From Paenibacillus sp. Soil766 (GTDB taxonomy: Bacteria; Bacillota; Bacilli; Paenibacillales; NBRC-103111), in NCBI RefSeq assembly GCF_001428105.1, contig NZ_LMSJ01000023.1, forward strand, positions 188,147-252,146: DNA of 64,000 nucleotides, written 5' to 3'. Each line of letters starts with the position of its first letter. Positions within the stretch are counted from its first letter, which is position 1. A program made the translations under genes and the position numbers. Shown here piece by piece: positions 43,951 through 53,510 of the stretch. The notes under the pieces are model-generated. The model was not told the DNA's origin, ran no database searches, and saw only the letters and a program-made list of their open reading frames with translations.

Positions 43951-46032
43951 TTACTTTGGCCCTATTTGTTTGTCTTCGATCTCAACCCAACCAAGAGCAT
44001 AGGCAGGTGACGTTATCTCAAGGAGAATTTTCCCATCTGGTAATTGTTTCAATTGCGGATCCGCGATGAGCGAATGTGTATCGAATTTGCCACCGAGTAA
44101 GGAGCGCCACGCCTGCCAGTCATAGACATCTCGACCTAACAAATCTGTACCTAATGATGGCAATGGTAGTTTCCCTGCAACCTGACAAACGCCTTTAGCC
44201 AGATCTGACCAATAGAGATTACAATCTGCTTCAGCAAACTTATCATCCCGCCAATTGACGAAGTAGTAGAGGTAGCCTGAATTATAAATGATGTTCCCTT
44301 TCACCGCGACATCTTTATTGTCTTCGCCTGCCATCTCTTGTGTACCAATAGCAGCTATAGCATCTGGATTGGATACGAGCAAATTTCCTTGAATGAGGTT
44401 GCCAATGCCTTTGGAAAAAATGAGCATCCAGAGCTTCCCTTCGCCTGTGCTATAGAGACCCGTCAGTACATTCTGGGAAACCGTGAAGTAATCTGAAGCA
44501 TCATCCAAATAAATGCCAAAGCCGAAAGAAAAGTGAATCCCACTGTTATGTAAGCGGTTCCCATGAATCGTATTCTGCGTCCCAACTCCCCATGATTCAA
44601 TCATGCCGCCATCCTGACTGTCGATCATGACATTCGAAATATCGTTATAAGCAATGTAATTATTCCTAGTATGCAGGAAATCCCAATGATTCTCCCAAGT
44701 AACTGACATTCCGTAAATGTTTGCTGGCATAACCTTGTGACGCAAGCCTTTCAAGGAGATACCATAGCGCGGCATATGTGATATCTGATTATGGGAAATC
44801 TCGTTATGTCCACTTTGATACAGCAGAATTCCGCAGCCATGCCCGATCAGCTCACCACCATACCGAATCACGTTATTCGTTATACGATGCTCTTTATTGG
44901 TGTAAGAGGCTCCTGCTGAAGTAAATGAACCTTGAAGCGGTGAAAAGCCTGAGGCACATATCCCCATATACCCCAAATGCGCTATAAGATTGCCTTGGAT
45001 CCGAATGCTTCGCGTTTGATGATCCAAGAAAATTCCACAGCTTCCAGCGTTGATTAGTTGACAGTGCGAGATTTCGATATCCGTCGCATTCTGCATGTAA
45101 ACCAATCCTTCTCGGTGTTCATCCCGCTCAACATTACTCAAACCCTCGTCTTCATGAATCATTTGATAATCCAACCAGAAGTCTGTGCAGGAGAAGTGGA
45201 GTCCATAAAAGTGAAGATGCTGAATAGGCTCATCGTGATCTTTACCTTTCATCTCAATCAACCTTGTGACCGTTGGTGCGATAATCTCTTGGTGTAACGG
45301 AGAACCTTTTCTCGGCTTGTAGTAGAGCCATCCGTCCTTTTCCTCATAGTGAAATTGGCCAGGAGCTTGAAGAAAATCAAGTGTGCCTTGAATAAAATAG
45401 CGTGAACCTTCGCCTATTTCCCAAATCGAAGGTTGCTGAAATGCCACATATCTAGCCTCAACATCATGAGATTTCAAGGATCGCAGCTCTGAAAACCAGT
45501 TCCATTCCCCTTTCCCTGGCCAAATGAATACCTGAGCTTGATTAAGGTCACACCCATCTGGAATGTCTCCTTCACGATAGTAAATACCATCTCGGAAGGC
45601 GGCCTCAGGTTCCCCATCCACTAGAAAGTACCCCGTTGCTGGCAATCGTGCTTTAGCTAGGCGTTCGCCATCCGCATATAAGGTATGGAAGTTACTTCCA
45701 CATCCTATCCACGCCCGCCACAAGTCGGAACTATATGGTTCCCAGTTCGTAACAGGTCTTCCACCAACGATTTTGACTTCTTCACTAGGCACATTGCAAT
45801 ACCTTACGTGGTAGCCATTTCGACCTGAATCGCGCTCATCCAATTTCCATGTATTGTCTAAATAGTACGTACCGCCGAACACAAAGACGATGACATCGTC
45901 GTTCATCCCATTTTGGATGATGCTTCGAACTGTCATCTGTGCTTTGGCTATCGTTAAGAATGGCGTTTCTTTACTTCCATCGTGATTATCATTTCCAGTT
46001 GTCGCTACATACAAATGGGTTGCCATTGTCAT
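43951..46032 (-). CDS. Right-handed beta-helix glycosidase or lyase (GH141-like)
   Basis: 693 residues. The N-terminus (YVATTGNDNHDGSKETPFLT, then IAKAQMTVR) and VFGGTYYLDNTWKLDERDSG followed by VGGRPVTNWEPY match the front part of GH141-like and related parallel beta-helix enzymes. The centre has repeating beta-helix turns with asparagine ladders (HRITNNVIRYGG, HNEISHNQISHM, QNTIHGNRLHNSG). No signal peptide, so it probably acts on imported oligosaccharides. AAGGAG lies seven bases before ATG 46032. It is followed 31 bp later by the AraC sensor gene. Specificity (fucoside, xylan or pectin side chain) cannot be told. Confidence 0.75.
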   Translation of the reverse strand: MTMATHLYVATTGNDNHDGSKETPFLTIAKAQMTVRSIIQNGMNDDVIVFVFGGTYYLDNTWKLDERDSGRNGYHVRYCNVPSEEVKIVGGRPVTNWEPYSSDLWRAWIGCGSNFHTLYADGERLAKARLPATGYFLVDGEPEAAFRDGIYYREGDIPDGCDLNQAQVFIWPGKGEWNWFSELRSLKSHDVEARYVAFQQPSIWEIGEGSRYFIQGTLDFLQAPGQFHYEEKDGWLYYKPRKGSPLHQEIIAPTVTRLIEMKGKDHDEPIQHLHFYGLHFSCTDFWLDYQMIHEDEGLSNVERDEHREGLVYMQNATDIEISHCQLINAGSCGIFLDHQTRSIRIQGNLIAHLGYMGICASGFSPLQGSFTSAGASYTNKEHRITNNVIRYGGELIGHGCGILLYQSGHNEISHNQISHMPRYGISLKGLRHKVMPANIYGMSVTWENHWDFLHTRNNYIAYNDISNVMIDSQDGGMIESWGVGTQNTIHGNRLHNSGIHFSFGFGIYLDDASDYFTVSQNVLTGLYSTGEGKLWMLIFSKGIGNLIQGNLLVSNPDAIAAIGTQEMAGEDNKDVAVKGNIIYNSGYLYYFVNWRDDKFAEADCNLYWSDLAKGVCQVAGKLPLPSLGTDLLGRDVYDWQAWRSLLGGKFDTHSLIADPQLKQLPDGKILLEITSPAYALGWVEIEDKQIGPK

Positions 46033-46177
46033 GAGCTTACTCCTTTACACATCATAATAACCTTATTTATGACTAGGAGCTTCTGGGTATACCTCTTTCA
46101 TTCGCTAAGAGCCTGGCATATAAGATAAGCCCTTCGCAGCAAACTCTTCTCGAATCAGATCTCTCGTTTGGGTAGAA

Positions 46178-47329
46178 CTATCCGTTGTTCATCCGTTGTC
46201 CTGCCAGAAAAGTACGCATGATTTGCTCAGCCTTCTGTGCTATTAGCTCAGGCGTGCGACGCATCGCCTCCTGAAGCGTCATCGGGCCGTTCACAATGCT
46301 GAGAATACTCGTCATGCCATACTCATAAAGCTTCTCAATGCCCTGCCCAACGGATCCTGATAAAACGATAACAGGCACACCATGCTTCGAAGCAGCCTGC
46401 GCAATCCCCATCGGCGCTTTGCCTGAGGCTGTCTGGGCATCCGTCTGTCCTTCACCGGTGATGACGAGCTGGGCATCCTGCAGCTGCTCATTTAACTTGG
46501 TCATCTCGATCACCACGTCGATCCCTCGCTTCGTGCTTGCAGGGAAGAAAGCTTGAAACGCACCGCCTAACCCGCCCGCGGCTCCAGCCCCAGGCAGATG
46601 ATGCACAGCAATCCCCGTATGAGCTGCCATCAAATCTGCGAAGTGGGTGAGCGCTGCATCGAGGGCTTCAACCATCTCCGGTGTCGCACCTTTCTGCGGT
46701 CCAAAGATATGCGATGCCCCATGCGGACCAATGAATGGGTTCGTGACATCGGATGCAATGATAAACCGCGATTCACTGATGACTCGTTCATCCCACTTCG
46801 AGGCATCGATTCGCTTTAGGTGAGACAGGGCTTGTCCTCCTGCACCAATCTCGCGCCCATCCGCGTCTAGGAGTTGCAAGCCCAACGCTTGAAGCATGCC
46901 GCTTCCACCATCGTTTGTTGCACTTCCACCAAGCGCAAGAATGAAAGAACGATAGCCATGATCGAGCGCATGGCGAATTAACTGACCTGTGCCGTAGGTT
47001 GTCGTCAGCAGTGGATTTCGGTGCTCTGCTGGAATTAGCACGAGTCCGGAAGCTGACGCCATTTCAATCACACACGTAACGCCATCTCCTAGGACGCCAT
47101 ATGAGGCCATTACCTCATCTTGCAACGGTCCTCGCACGGGAACAGAGATCTTGCTACCGTGCGTCGCCTGTATAAGGCTATCTACGGTTCCCTCTCCCCC
47201 GTCAGCCATCGGAATGAGGACGGTTTCTGCTGTTGGCATAGCCCGCAGAATCCCTTCTCGTATCGCCTTCGCCGCTTCTTCAGAGCTAAGACTGCCTTTA
47301 AACGAATCAGGTGCAATCACGATTTTCAT
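46178..47329 (-). CDS. glxK: Glycerate 2-kinase (GarK/GlxK family)
   Basis: 383 residues, full length. It phosphorylates D-glycerate with ATP. Signatures: MKIVIAPDSFKGSLSSEEAA at the N-terminus, PMADGGEGTVDSL, ALGGSATNDGGSGMLQALG, SDVTNPFIGPHGAS and VITGEGQTDAQT. GGAGGTCGATTT precedes the ATG, 34 bp after the reductase stop, so the two genes form an operon for tartronate semialdehyde to glycerate to 2-phosphoglycerate. Confidence 0.94.
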   Translation of the reverse strand: MKIVIAPDSFKGSLSSEEAAKAIREGILRAMPTAETVLIPMADGGEGTVDSLIQATHGSKISVPVRGPLQDEVMASYGVLGDGVTCVIEMASASGLVLIPAEHRNPLLTTTYGTGQLIRHALDHGYRSFILALGGSATNDGGSGMLQALGLQLLDADGREIGAGGQALSHLKRIDASKWDERVISESRFIIASDVTNPFIGPHGASHIFGPQKGATPEMVEALDAALTHFADLMAAHTGIAVHHLPGAGAAGGLGGAFQAFFPASTKRGIDVVIEMTKLNEQLQDAQLVITGEGQTDAQTASGKAPMGIAQAASKHGVPVIVLSGSVGQGIEKLYEYGMTSILSIVNGPMTLQEAMRRTPELIAQKAEQIMRTFLAGQRMNNG

Positions 47330-47363
47330 AAATCGACCTCCATGTGGACAAGCACACGTTTAT

Positions 47364-48245
47364 TTATTTATTAATTAATTTATACAACGCTTGGGTACCA
47401 CTATCCTCTTCGCCCATTGCAGCTAATTGTTCATAGAGTGATTTGGCAAGCGTCAAGCCCGGAAGCTCTACGTTCATTTCTTCTGCCGATTGTAAAGCAA
47501 TCTTCATATCTTTAATAAAATGTTTCACATAGAAGCCAGGCGCAAAATTGTCTGCAATCATGCGAGGCCCCAAATTACTTAAGGACCAGCTGCCCGCGGC
47601 ACCTGTTTCAATACTTTGCAGCACAGTTGTCGGATTCAGTCCCGCTTTCTTCGCATAGACAAGCGCTTCGACGACACCCATCATGTTGCTTGCAATCGCA
47701 ATTTGATTGCACATCTTCGTGTGTTGCCCCGCACCTGCTTCACCCTGATGGACGATATTCGTGCCGATCTTTTGGAAAATAGGCAGCATCTGCTCGAACA
47801 CATCACGAGCGCCACCGACCATAATGGACAATCGCGCTTCTCTTGCCCCAATATCTCCACCTGAAACGGGTGCATCCAAGGAGAATAGCTGACGCGTCAG
47901 CGCTTCCTCATAAATCCGTTTGGCTAGAGACGGGCTCGACGTCGTCAAATCAATCAGGAAGCTACCTGGCTCTGCCATGGCAAGGATGCCATTTTGCTCG
48001 AAATAGATGTCCTCGACATCGCTTGGAAATCCAACCATAGTCATAATGACCTGACACTTCTGAGCTATTGCGCCAGGCGTGTCCTGCCAATTTGCGCCCT
48101 TTTCCATTAGCTCCTGCGCTTTGGCTTTTGTACGTGTATATACATGAACCTCATAACCTGCCTCAATAAAATGTCCCGCCATGCTTTTCCCCATAACCCC
48201 TGTGCCGATAAGTCCTATAACTGGTTTAGATGTATGTTCTGTCAT
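47364..48245 (-). CDS. garR: 2-hydroxy-3-oxopropionate (tartronate semialdehyde) reductase-like
   Basis: 293 residues from ATG 48245, with AAAGGTGG eight bases upstream (a GTG at 48257 is less likely). The hydroxyisobutyrate dehydrogenase fold shows GLIGTGVMGKSMAGHF (NAD(P) loop), DAPVSGGDIGAREARL (substrate motif) and GAGQHTKMCNQI with the catalytic Lys. Next to glycerate kinase, tartronate semialdehyde is the best guess; other beta-hydroxyacids are possible. The upstream region holds palindrome array 2. Confidence 0.88.
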   Translation of the reverse strand: MTEHTSKPVIGLIGTGVMGKSMAGHFIEAGYEVHVYTRTKAKAQELMEKGANWQDTPGAIAQKCQVIMTMVGFPSDVEDIYFEQNGILAMAEPGSFLIDLTTSSPSLAKRIYEEALTRQLFSLDAPVSGGDIGAREARLSIMVGGARDVFEQMLPIFQKIGTNIVHQGEAGAGQHTKMCNQIAIASNMMGVVEALVYAKKAGLNPTTVLQSIETGAAGSWSLSNLGPRMIADNFAPGFYVKHFIKDMKIALQSAEEMNVELPGLTLAKSLYEQLAAMGEEDSGTQALYKLINK

Positions 48246-48438
48246 GTGTAAATCCACCTTTCTCCCGATACCTAGCTGTCATATAATTCTCCATTAAACT
48301 TATCACCCACGCTCATTCTGGTCAAACGCGAATCGCTCTATTGTATTAGTTGCTGCCGCCTTAGCTCTCTAACTCGGTGGAGTATTAATAAATGCGAAAA
48401 ACCGTCTGTTACGTTTCCTGATGGTCTTACATCGTGGT

Positions 48439-48881
48439 GAGATAGTCGATTTTTTCGACTATTTCAGAACCACAAGTGCTCATTTCATTCGAGATAGTCG
48501 ATTTTTTCGACTATCTCAGAACCACAAGCGCTCATTTGGCTAGAAATAGTCGATTTTTTCGACTATCTCAGAACCACAAGCGCTCATTTCGCTAGAGATA
48601 GTCGATTTTTTCGACTATCTCAGAACCGCAGGCACTCATTTCATTCGAGATAGTCGATTTTTTCGACTATCTCAGAACCACAGGCACTCATTTCACTCGA
48701 GATAGTCGACTTTTTCGACTATCTCACTCCCACAAGTGCTCATTTCGCTCGAGATAGTCGACTTTTTCGACTATCTCACTCCCACAAGCGCTCATTTCAC
48801 TCGAGATAGTCGATTTTTTCGACTATCTCACTCCCACAAGCGCTCATTTCACTCGAGATAGTCGATTTTTTCGACTATCTC
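48439..48881. repeat. Palindrome array 2: nine 27-bp palindromes with exact 52-bp period
   Basis: Starts at 48439, 48491, 48543, 48595, 48647, 48699, 48751, 48803 and 48855, every 52 bp without exception. Arms are GAGATAGTCGA and TCGACTATCTC around a T4-T6 loop; copies 6 and 7 have GTCGAC and a shorter loop, and copies 1 and 3 each carry one stem mismatch. The 25-bp intervening pieces are variants of AGAACCACAAGCGCTCATTT (first six) or ACTCCCACAAGCGCTCATTT (last two full spacers). They are unlike those of array 1, although palindrome length and period are identical. It lies between garR and lacZ. Confidence 0.96.
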
Positions 48882-48951
48882 ACTCCTGTAGACCTCAATC
48901 CCAATAAACAAACGGTCTGCTTCGCTTGCACCAAATCCCAAATAAATATCC

Positions 48952-48993
48952 AAAAAGCCGTTCCACAGGCGAAACCACCTTGGAACGGCTTTT
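48952..48993 (-). terminator. Terminator of lacZ
   Basis: AAAAGCCGTTCCA pairs with TGGAACGGCTTTT; the minus-strand transcript then enters TTTTTGG. Confidence 0.9.
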
Positions 48994-49001
48994 CTCATCT
49001 A

Positions 49002-52000
49002 CTAGATGCCTTGGAATGTGAACTTATATGCATACGTTCGGTTCGCGAATAGCGTAAACTCAGGATGTGTTCTTGCTCCCCAGCTATCGTCTCCGCCAAC
49101 GCCCATCTGCTTGTAATTCACACGTACCACAACTTTATCACTCGCAGGCAGCTTATACGGGTGATCGTGCGCCTCCAGCTCGGATGGCGAGTACGGTAAA
49201 GCATTGAGCTCAACCGTTGGCAAGCCCGCGATTCGGAGTCCGCGCCCAGCCGCATTCGTTATCGTCGCCCAGCGAACATCCGTCTTATTGCCGCATTCTT
49301 GTGGACGCAAGTACGGAACGAATTGCTCGGCGACTGTCCCGTTATGAAGCGCAAGCTTTGCGCCGCTATTACGATCCCAGTGATTCTCGTGCGGCCCGCG
49401 GCCGTACCACGTTAAATGCTCGAAAGCAGCATCTAGTTCGAACATGACGCCTACTTCAGGAATTTCTGGCAATTTATCACCCGGCGTTAATCCCATGCCA
49501 ACTTCAACTTCTCCGTTTGCGGACACTGTGTAAACAAGCTGCACCTCAGAAGCAGGCTTAGTCGCCAGTTCATAACCTACCCGAACCTCAGCACGCCCTG
49601 CATCCAATGATTTCGCGTTCAAGGAAATGAGCTTACGCCCGCTGCTTGCTTCTTGCCAAGGTGCACAACGAATGTGGTGCTGATTTCCACGATCGTTGTC
49701 AGTATAGGCACGCCAGAAGTTAGGTACTGGACCTGTTTGGAATAGTTCGACCCCGTCAAACAAATAGGAACTGATATTGCCAGTTCTTGCGTCAACTTGG
49801 AGTACGAAACGCTCTCCTTGCAAGCTGATACCATCTGCTGTAAACACGACTTGAACAGCTGCTTCTGCAGAGAGTGTAGCCGCGGATTCTTTTTCCGCTT
49901 CCCAGTTGCGTGCATTCGCCGCAACATTCACTGCCGGAAGAATAAACTGCTCCCATGCGATTTCATGCCCCTTAACTCCCCATAATGTATCGTCGCTCAA
50001 AACCAAACTCAGCGATAACACGAATTCATCGTTAGGGAAACGACTGTTGACAGCGTCAAGTGCCAACTCAATTGTAGTCGTTTCACCAGGCGCGACCGCA
50101 AATGATCCATTGTACGTTTGGCTTTCTACAACACCATTGCGTGAAATCGTCCAAATCCAATCAAATTCATTCAAGTTAGTGAACAAGAATTGATTCGTAA
50201 CTTTGATTTGCCCCTTAGTTGCATCTACCGCTTCGAACTTCACATTCTGGTAGCACTTCTTCACTTCGTATAGCTTCGGCGACACTGAGCGATCAGCGAA
50301 GATCAAGCCATTGCCACAGAAGTTGCCATCGTTTGGTGCGTCACCAAAATCGCCGCCATACGCTTGATACGTGACGCCATCAGGGGTCGTTGTGCGAATG
50401 GATTGATCGATCCAATCCCAAATGAAGCCGCCCTGTAGGATAGGATATTGATCAAACAACTCCCAATATTTATTTAGGTTACCGCAAGAGTTCCCCATCG
50501 CATGGCTATACTCACAGAGGATAAACGGCTTTTTCGGATTATTTTTGGCATATTCTTCGATCTTTTCAATTTTGGAATACATTTGACTTTCGATATCTGA
50601 TGCTCGGTCGGATTCTCTCCAATGGAATACACCTTCATAGTGAACAACACGAGAAGGATCGGTTTCACGTAAGAAATCATGCATTTTCAAGAAATTGTCC
50701 CCGCCTGAAGACTCGTTGCCTAGCGACCAGATCACGATAGAGGGATGATTCTTGTCTCTTTGCAGCATCGAGTTCGCTCGATCCAGTACAGCACCTGTCC
50801 ATTCAGGTCGGCTTCCTGGCACCGTTTCCCCCAATTCCTCCTGCCCATACGACCAGGAACCATGCGTTTCTAGATTTGTTTCATCAATGACATACAACCC
50901 GTATTGATCACAAAGTTCATACCATAGCGGATTATTCGGGTAATGTGAAGTCCGTACAGCATTAATATTATATTGTTTCATGAGCAAAATATCGGCAAGC
51001 ATACTTTCCGCATCGACTGAACGTCCACGATCGCAGTCAAATTCATGACGGTTCACACCCTTGAACACAATAACTTCGCCGTTAATTTTCATCAAACCAT
51101 CTTCAATTTCAAACTTACGGAAACCAACCTTACAGCTTTCCGTCTCTAGGAGCTTTCCTTCTTCATCCCACAATCGAAGAACAAGCGTGTACAGGTATGG
51201 ACTTTCAGCACTCCATTTGGCTGGTCGATCCATATGCGCAGACAATTCCACGGATTGGCTCATATTGTTGCTAGTTTGAATGCCTACACGAAGCGGCTCT
51301 TCCCATAGGGCTTGCTGGTCAGCATCATATAACATCGCTTCCACATGATGTACACCTTGACTCTTCCCATCATAGTTGGTGATCGTAGCTTGAATGTGCA
51401 GTTCAGCATCCTCGCAAGCCCCGTCCAGATTCGTATTTACTTTGAAATCAGCAATATGTGCTATTGGTGTCGTATACAGATACACATCACGGAAGATTCC
51501 GCTCAAACGCCAGAAATCCTGATCTTCTAACCAGCTTGCATCGCTCCATCGATACACTTCTACGGCTAGCTTGTTCTCACCATCTATCAAATATGGTGTA
51601 ATATCAAAATCCGCTGGTGTAAACGAATCTTGGCTAAAGCCAACCAAATCACCATTCACCCATACATAGAACGCGGACTCCACACCTTGAAAGCTCAGAT
51701 ATACCGGTTGACCATTCCAACCCTCAGGGATCGAAAAACTGCGCACATAAGAGCCAACAGGATTATACTTCACTGGGGCAAATGGAGGCTTAAGATCCTC
51801 ATGTCCGACCCATGGATAAATGATATTCGTGTACTGCGGGAAATCAAAACCATGCAGTTGCCAATGTGACGGCACAGGCATATCCACCCAATTGGTGGTG
51901 TCAAAGTCTGTTTTGTAGAACTCCTCCGGACGACCTTCTGCATTTTCTGCCCAATGAAATTTCCATGTCCCATTTAAGTTTTGATAAAATTGCGATGATT

Positions 52001-52148
52001 CCCGCACGCCAGCCAGCGCTTCTGCTTCTGTATGATAAGGCATGAGGGTCGCGCGTGCTTCCAAGCGATTCAATTGATATATTTGGGGATTATTATTCCA
52101 TTCGGGGTAACCGTTTGTAGGAGCTGTGTATACAAATTTATTCGCCAT
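49002..52148 (-). CDS. lacZ: GH2 beta-galactosidase (LacZ type)
   Basis: 1048 residues, close to E. coli LacZ. It hydrolyses beta-galactosides in the cytoplasm. Domain order: sugar-binding jelly roll (about 45-220), immunoglobulin-like, TIM barrel, second immunoglobulin-like, and the large C-terminal beta-galactosidase small-chain domain (about 760-1045). The acid/base is E479 in WSLGNESSGG and the nucleophile E546 in LCEYSHAMGNS. DNDRGNQHHIRCAPW and the final GGDDSWGA are family landmarks. GTGAGGAATATCATCC precedes ATG 52148. Divergent from an AraC regulator at 52280, which probably controls it. A galactan-derived substrate is as likely as lactose. Confidence 0.96.
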   Translation of the reverse strand: MANKFVYTAPTNGYPEWNNNPQIYQLNRLEARATLMPYHTEAEALAGVRESSQFYQNLNGTWKFHWAENAEGRPEEFYKTDFDTTNWVDMPVPSHWQLHGFDFPQYTNIIYPWVGHEDLKPPFAPVKYNPVGSYVRSFSIPEGWNGQPVYLSFQGVESAFYVWVNGDLVGFSQDSFTPADFDITPYLIDGENKLAVEVYRWSDASWLEDQDFWRLSGIFRDVYLYTTPIAHIADFKVNTNLDGACEDAELHIQATITNYDGKSQGVHHVEAMLYDADQQALWEEPLRVGIQTSNNMSQSVELSAHMDRPAKWSAESPYLYTLVLRLWDEEGKLLETESCKVGFRKFEIEDGLMKINGEVIVFKGVNRHEFDCDRGRSVDAESMLADILLMKQYNINAVRTSHYPNNPLWYELCDQYGLYVIDETNLETHGSWSYGQEELGETVPGSRPEWTGAVLDRANSMLQRDKNHPSIVIWSLGNESSGGDNFLKMHDFLRETDPSRVVHYEGVFHWRESDRASDIESQMYSKIEKIEEYAKNNPKKPFILCEYSHAMGNSCGNLNKYWELFDQYPILQGGFIWDWIDQSIRTTTPDGVTYQAYGGDFGDAPNDGNFCGNGLIFADRSVSPKLYEVKKCYQNVKFEAVDATKGQIKVTNQFLFTNLNEFDWIWTISRNGVVESQTYNGSFAVAPGETTTIELALDAVNSRFPNDEFVLSLSLVLSDDTLWGVKGHEIAWEQFILPAVNVAANARNWEAEKESAATLSAEAAVQVVFTADGISLQGERFVLQVDARTGNISSYLFDGVELFQTGPVPNFWRAYTDNDRGNQHHIRCAPWQEASSGRKLISLNAKSLDAGRAEVRVGYELATKPASEVQLVYTVSANGEVEVGMGLTPGDKLPEIPEVGVMFELDAAFEHLTWYGRGPHENHWDRNSGAKLALHNGTVAEQFVPYLRPQECGNKTDVRWATITNAAGRGLRIAGLPTVELNALPYSPSELEAHDHPYKLPASDKVVVRVNYKQMGVGGDDSWGARTHPEFTLFANRTYAYKFTFQGI

Positions 52149-52279
52149 GGATGATATTCCTCACTTTACATGATTAGATAAGAAATTAGTTTACCCCCTT
52201 ATTGTACAAGACAATTATTTCTTTTAAAATATAAGAAACGACGCATTATATATTAAAAAATGAAAGAGATGGTTACTCC

Positions 52280-53116
52280 TTGGCGATTGACTATAGAAAG
52301 TTTTTTGTCATTACTGAAACGGACCGCAAGCTCCCTCTCATTCTCGAAACGATCGGATATGAGTGCGAACAGCAACATTATGAACGAGACGAGGGTTATC
52401 CTTGTTTTCATTGGCTGCAAACGATCTCCGGCAGTGGCGAAATTATACTAGACAGCGGTCCTGTCAAGCTGAGTGAAAGGCAAGGTATGCTGCTAGCAGC
52501 TGGCGTCCCTCATGCCTATCAAGTGCCAGACAGCTCTTGGTCGACTTGGTATTTAACCTTCGATGGTGCATTAGCTGCTTCTATTGTGCATGCGTTGGAA
52601 ATCCCGCTTTCTACACCTATTAGTTGGGGATCCGAGACGCCGCTTGCTAGTATTCATGAGTATTACTATCATAAATATCGCGATAGTCACGACTTCACCG
52701 GAACCAACGGTTCCATAGAAATCTATCAATTCCTGACGTTGCTGAAGAAGCACGGCATTATCAACAAGAGTGCCTCCTTCTCGCAAAGCCATGAGCGTCT
52801 TCTGCCGCTTTTGCTAGAGCTGGAGCATAGCTTCGGCGCCGCTCACGTCGGGCTTAGCTGGATGGCGACACAGCTCGGTGTCTCTGCGCAGCATGTGAAT
52901 ACCTTATTTCGCCGCGCATTCGGACTCTCTCCGTACCAGTACCTGCTCCAGCTGCGCCTGCAGAAGTCCAAAGAATTGCTGATCGCGCAGCCTGATCTGA
53001 CAGTCAAGCAAATCGCCGAGGCAACGGGCTTTCTCGATGCATCTCATTTCATTTCGACCTTCCGCAAAGCAGTTGGACAGACGCCGGATGTATTCCGGCA
53101 TCCGTATTTAAAGTAA
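52280..53116 (+). CDS. AraC-family regulator, probably of lacZ
   Basis: 278 residues. The start appears to be TTG 52280, with AGAGATGG upstream as a modest binding site; no in-frame ATG is nearby. The N-terminal cupin half includes FHWLQTISGSGEIILDSG and LAAGVPHAYQVP. The C-terminal pair of helix-turn-helix motifs is WMATQLGVSAQHVNTLFRRA and VKQIAEATGFLDASHFISTF. Divergent from lacZ with 131 bp between them. That spacer contains ATTGT-acaag-ACAAT (52202-52216) as a possible operator half. Confidence 0.86.
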   Translation: MAIDYRKFFVITETDRKLPLILETIGYECEQQHYERDEGYPCFHWLQTISGSGEIILDSGPVKLSERQGMLLAAGVPHAYQVPDSSWSTWYLTFDGALAASIVHALEIPLSTPISWGSETPLASIHEYYYHKYRDSHDFTGTNGSIEIYQFLTLLKKHGIINKSASFSQSHERLLPLLLELEHSFGAAHVGLSWMATQLGVSAQHVNTLFRRAFGLSPYQYLLQLRLQKSKELLIAQPDLTVKQIAEATGFLDASHFISTFRKAVGQTPDVFRHPYLK

Positions 53117-53168
53117 ACGTAACTTATGCTGGTTAAGTGCAGCCACATTCCATCACCGCCGATTGAAA

Positions 53169-53353
53169 TAACTGGAAAAACTCCATCTATTTCCACTGGT
53201 TTCACCCCATTTAAGACATTAGATGGAAATTGTACAGCTATTTCTCTGGATTCCTGCCAAATTGACGCAAAAGCCCGATTTTAACTGTACTTTTTACATT
53301 TATTTGAAATTTTTCGACGTTTCAAGTGAAATTAGATGTATGTTTTCCAGTTA
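53169..53353. repeat. BIME/REPIN-like palindrome cluster B (four units)
   Basis: Four imperfect 22-bp palindromes in alternating orientation, at 53169 (TAACTGGA...TCCATCTA), 53219 (TTAGATGGA...TACAGCTA), 53282 (TAACTGTAC...TACATTTA) and 53332 (TTAGATGTA...CCAGTTA). Start spacings are 50, 63 and 50 bp, giving a 113-bp dimer period. Same units and spacing as cluster A. Confidence 0.8.
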
Positions 53354-53355
53354 GT

Positions 53356-53510
53356 GTGGCTGGTGTTGTGTTGGTGCTGGTGCTGGTGCTGTGTTGGTGC
53401 TAGGGCTTGTGCTGTGTTGGTGCTAGGGCTTGTGCTGTGTTAGTGCTGGTGCTGGTGCTGTTACTGGTGTTGCTACTGGCGCTACTGTTACTGGTGTTAC
53501 TGCTACTCAA
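53356..53510. repeat. Low-complexity GGTGCT-type tract
   Basis: Hexamers GGTGCT and variants, with a 23-24-bp unit (GTGTTGGTGCTAGGGCTT) repeated, grading into GTTACTGGT-like triplets and ending ACTGCTACTC. It directly follows palindrome cluster B, as the CTA-rich tract follows cluster A. Confidence 0.85.

Noticed and set aside
48439..48881. CRISPR array (27-bp repeat, 25-bp spacers)
   Set aside because: The intervening pieces are near-identical to each other, shorter than usual spacers, and no cas gene or leader is present. The same holds for 11154-11440.
53356..53510. Coding low-complexity protein
   Set aside because: No frame with start and binding site spans the GGTGCT tract.
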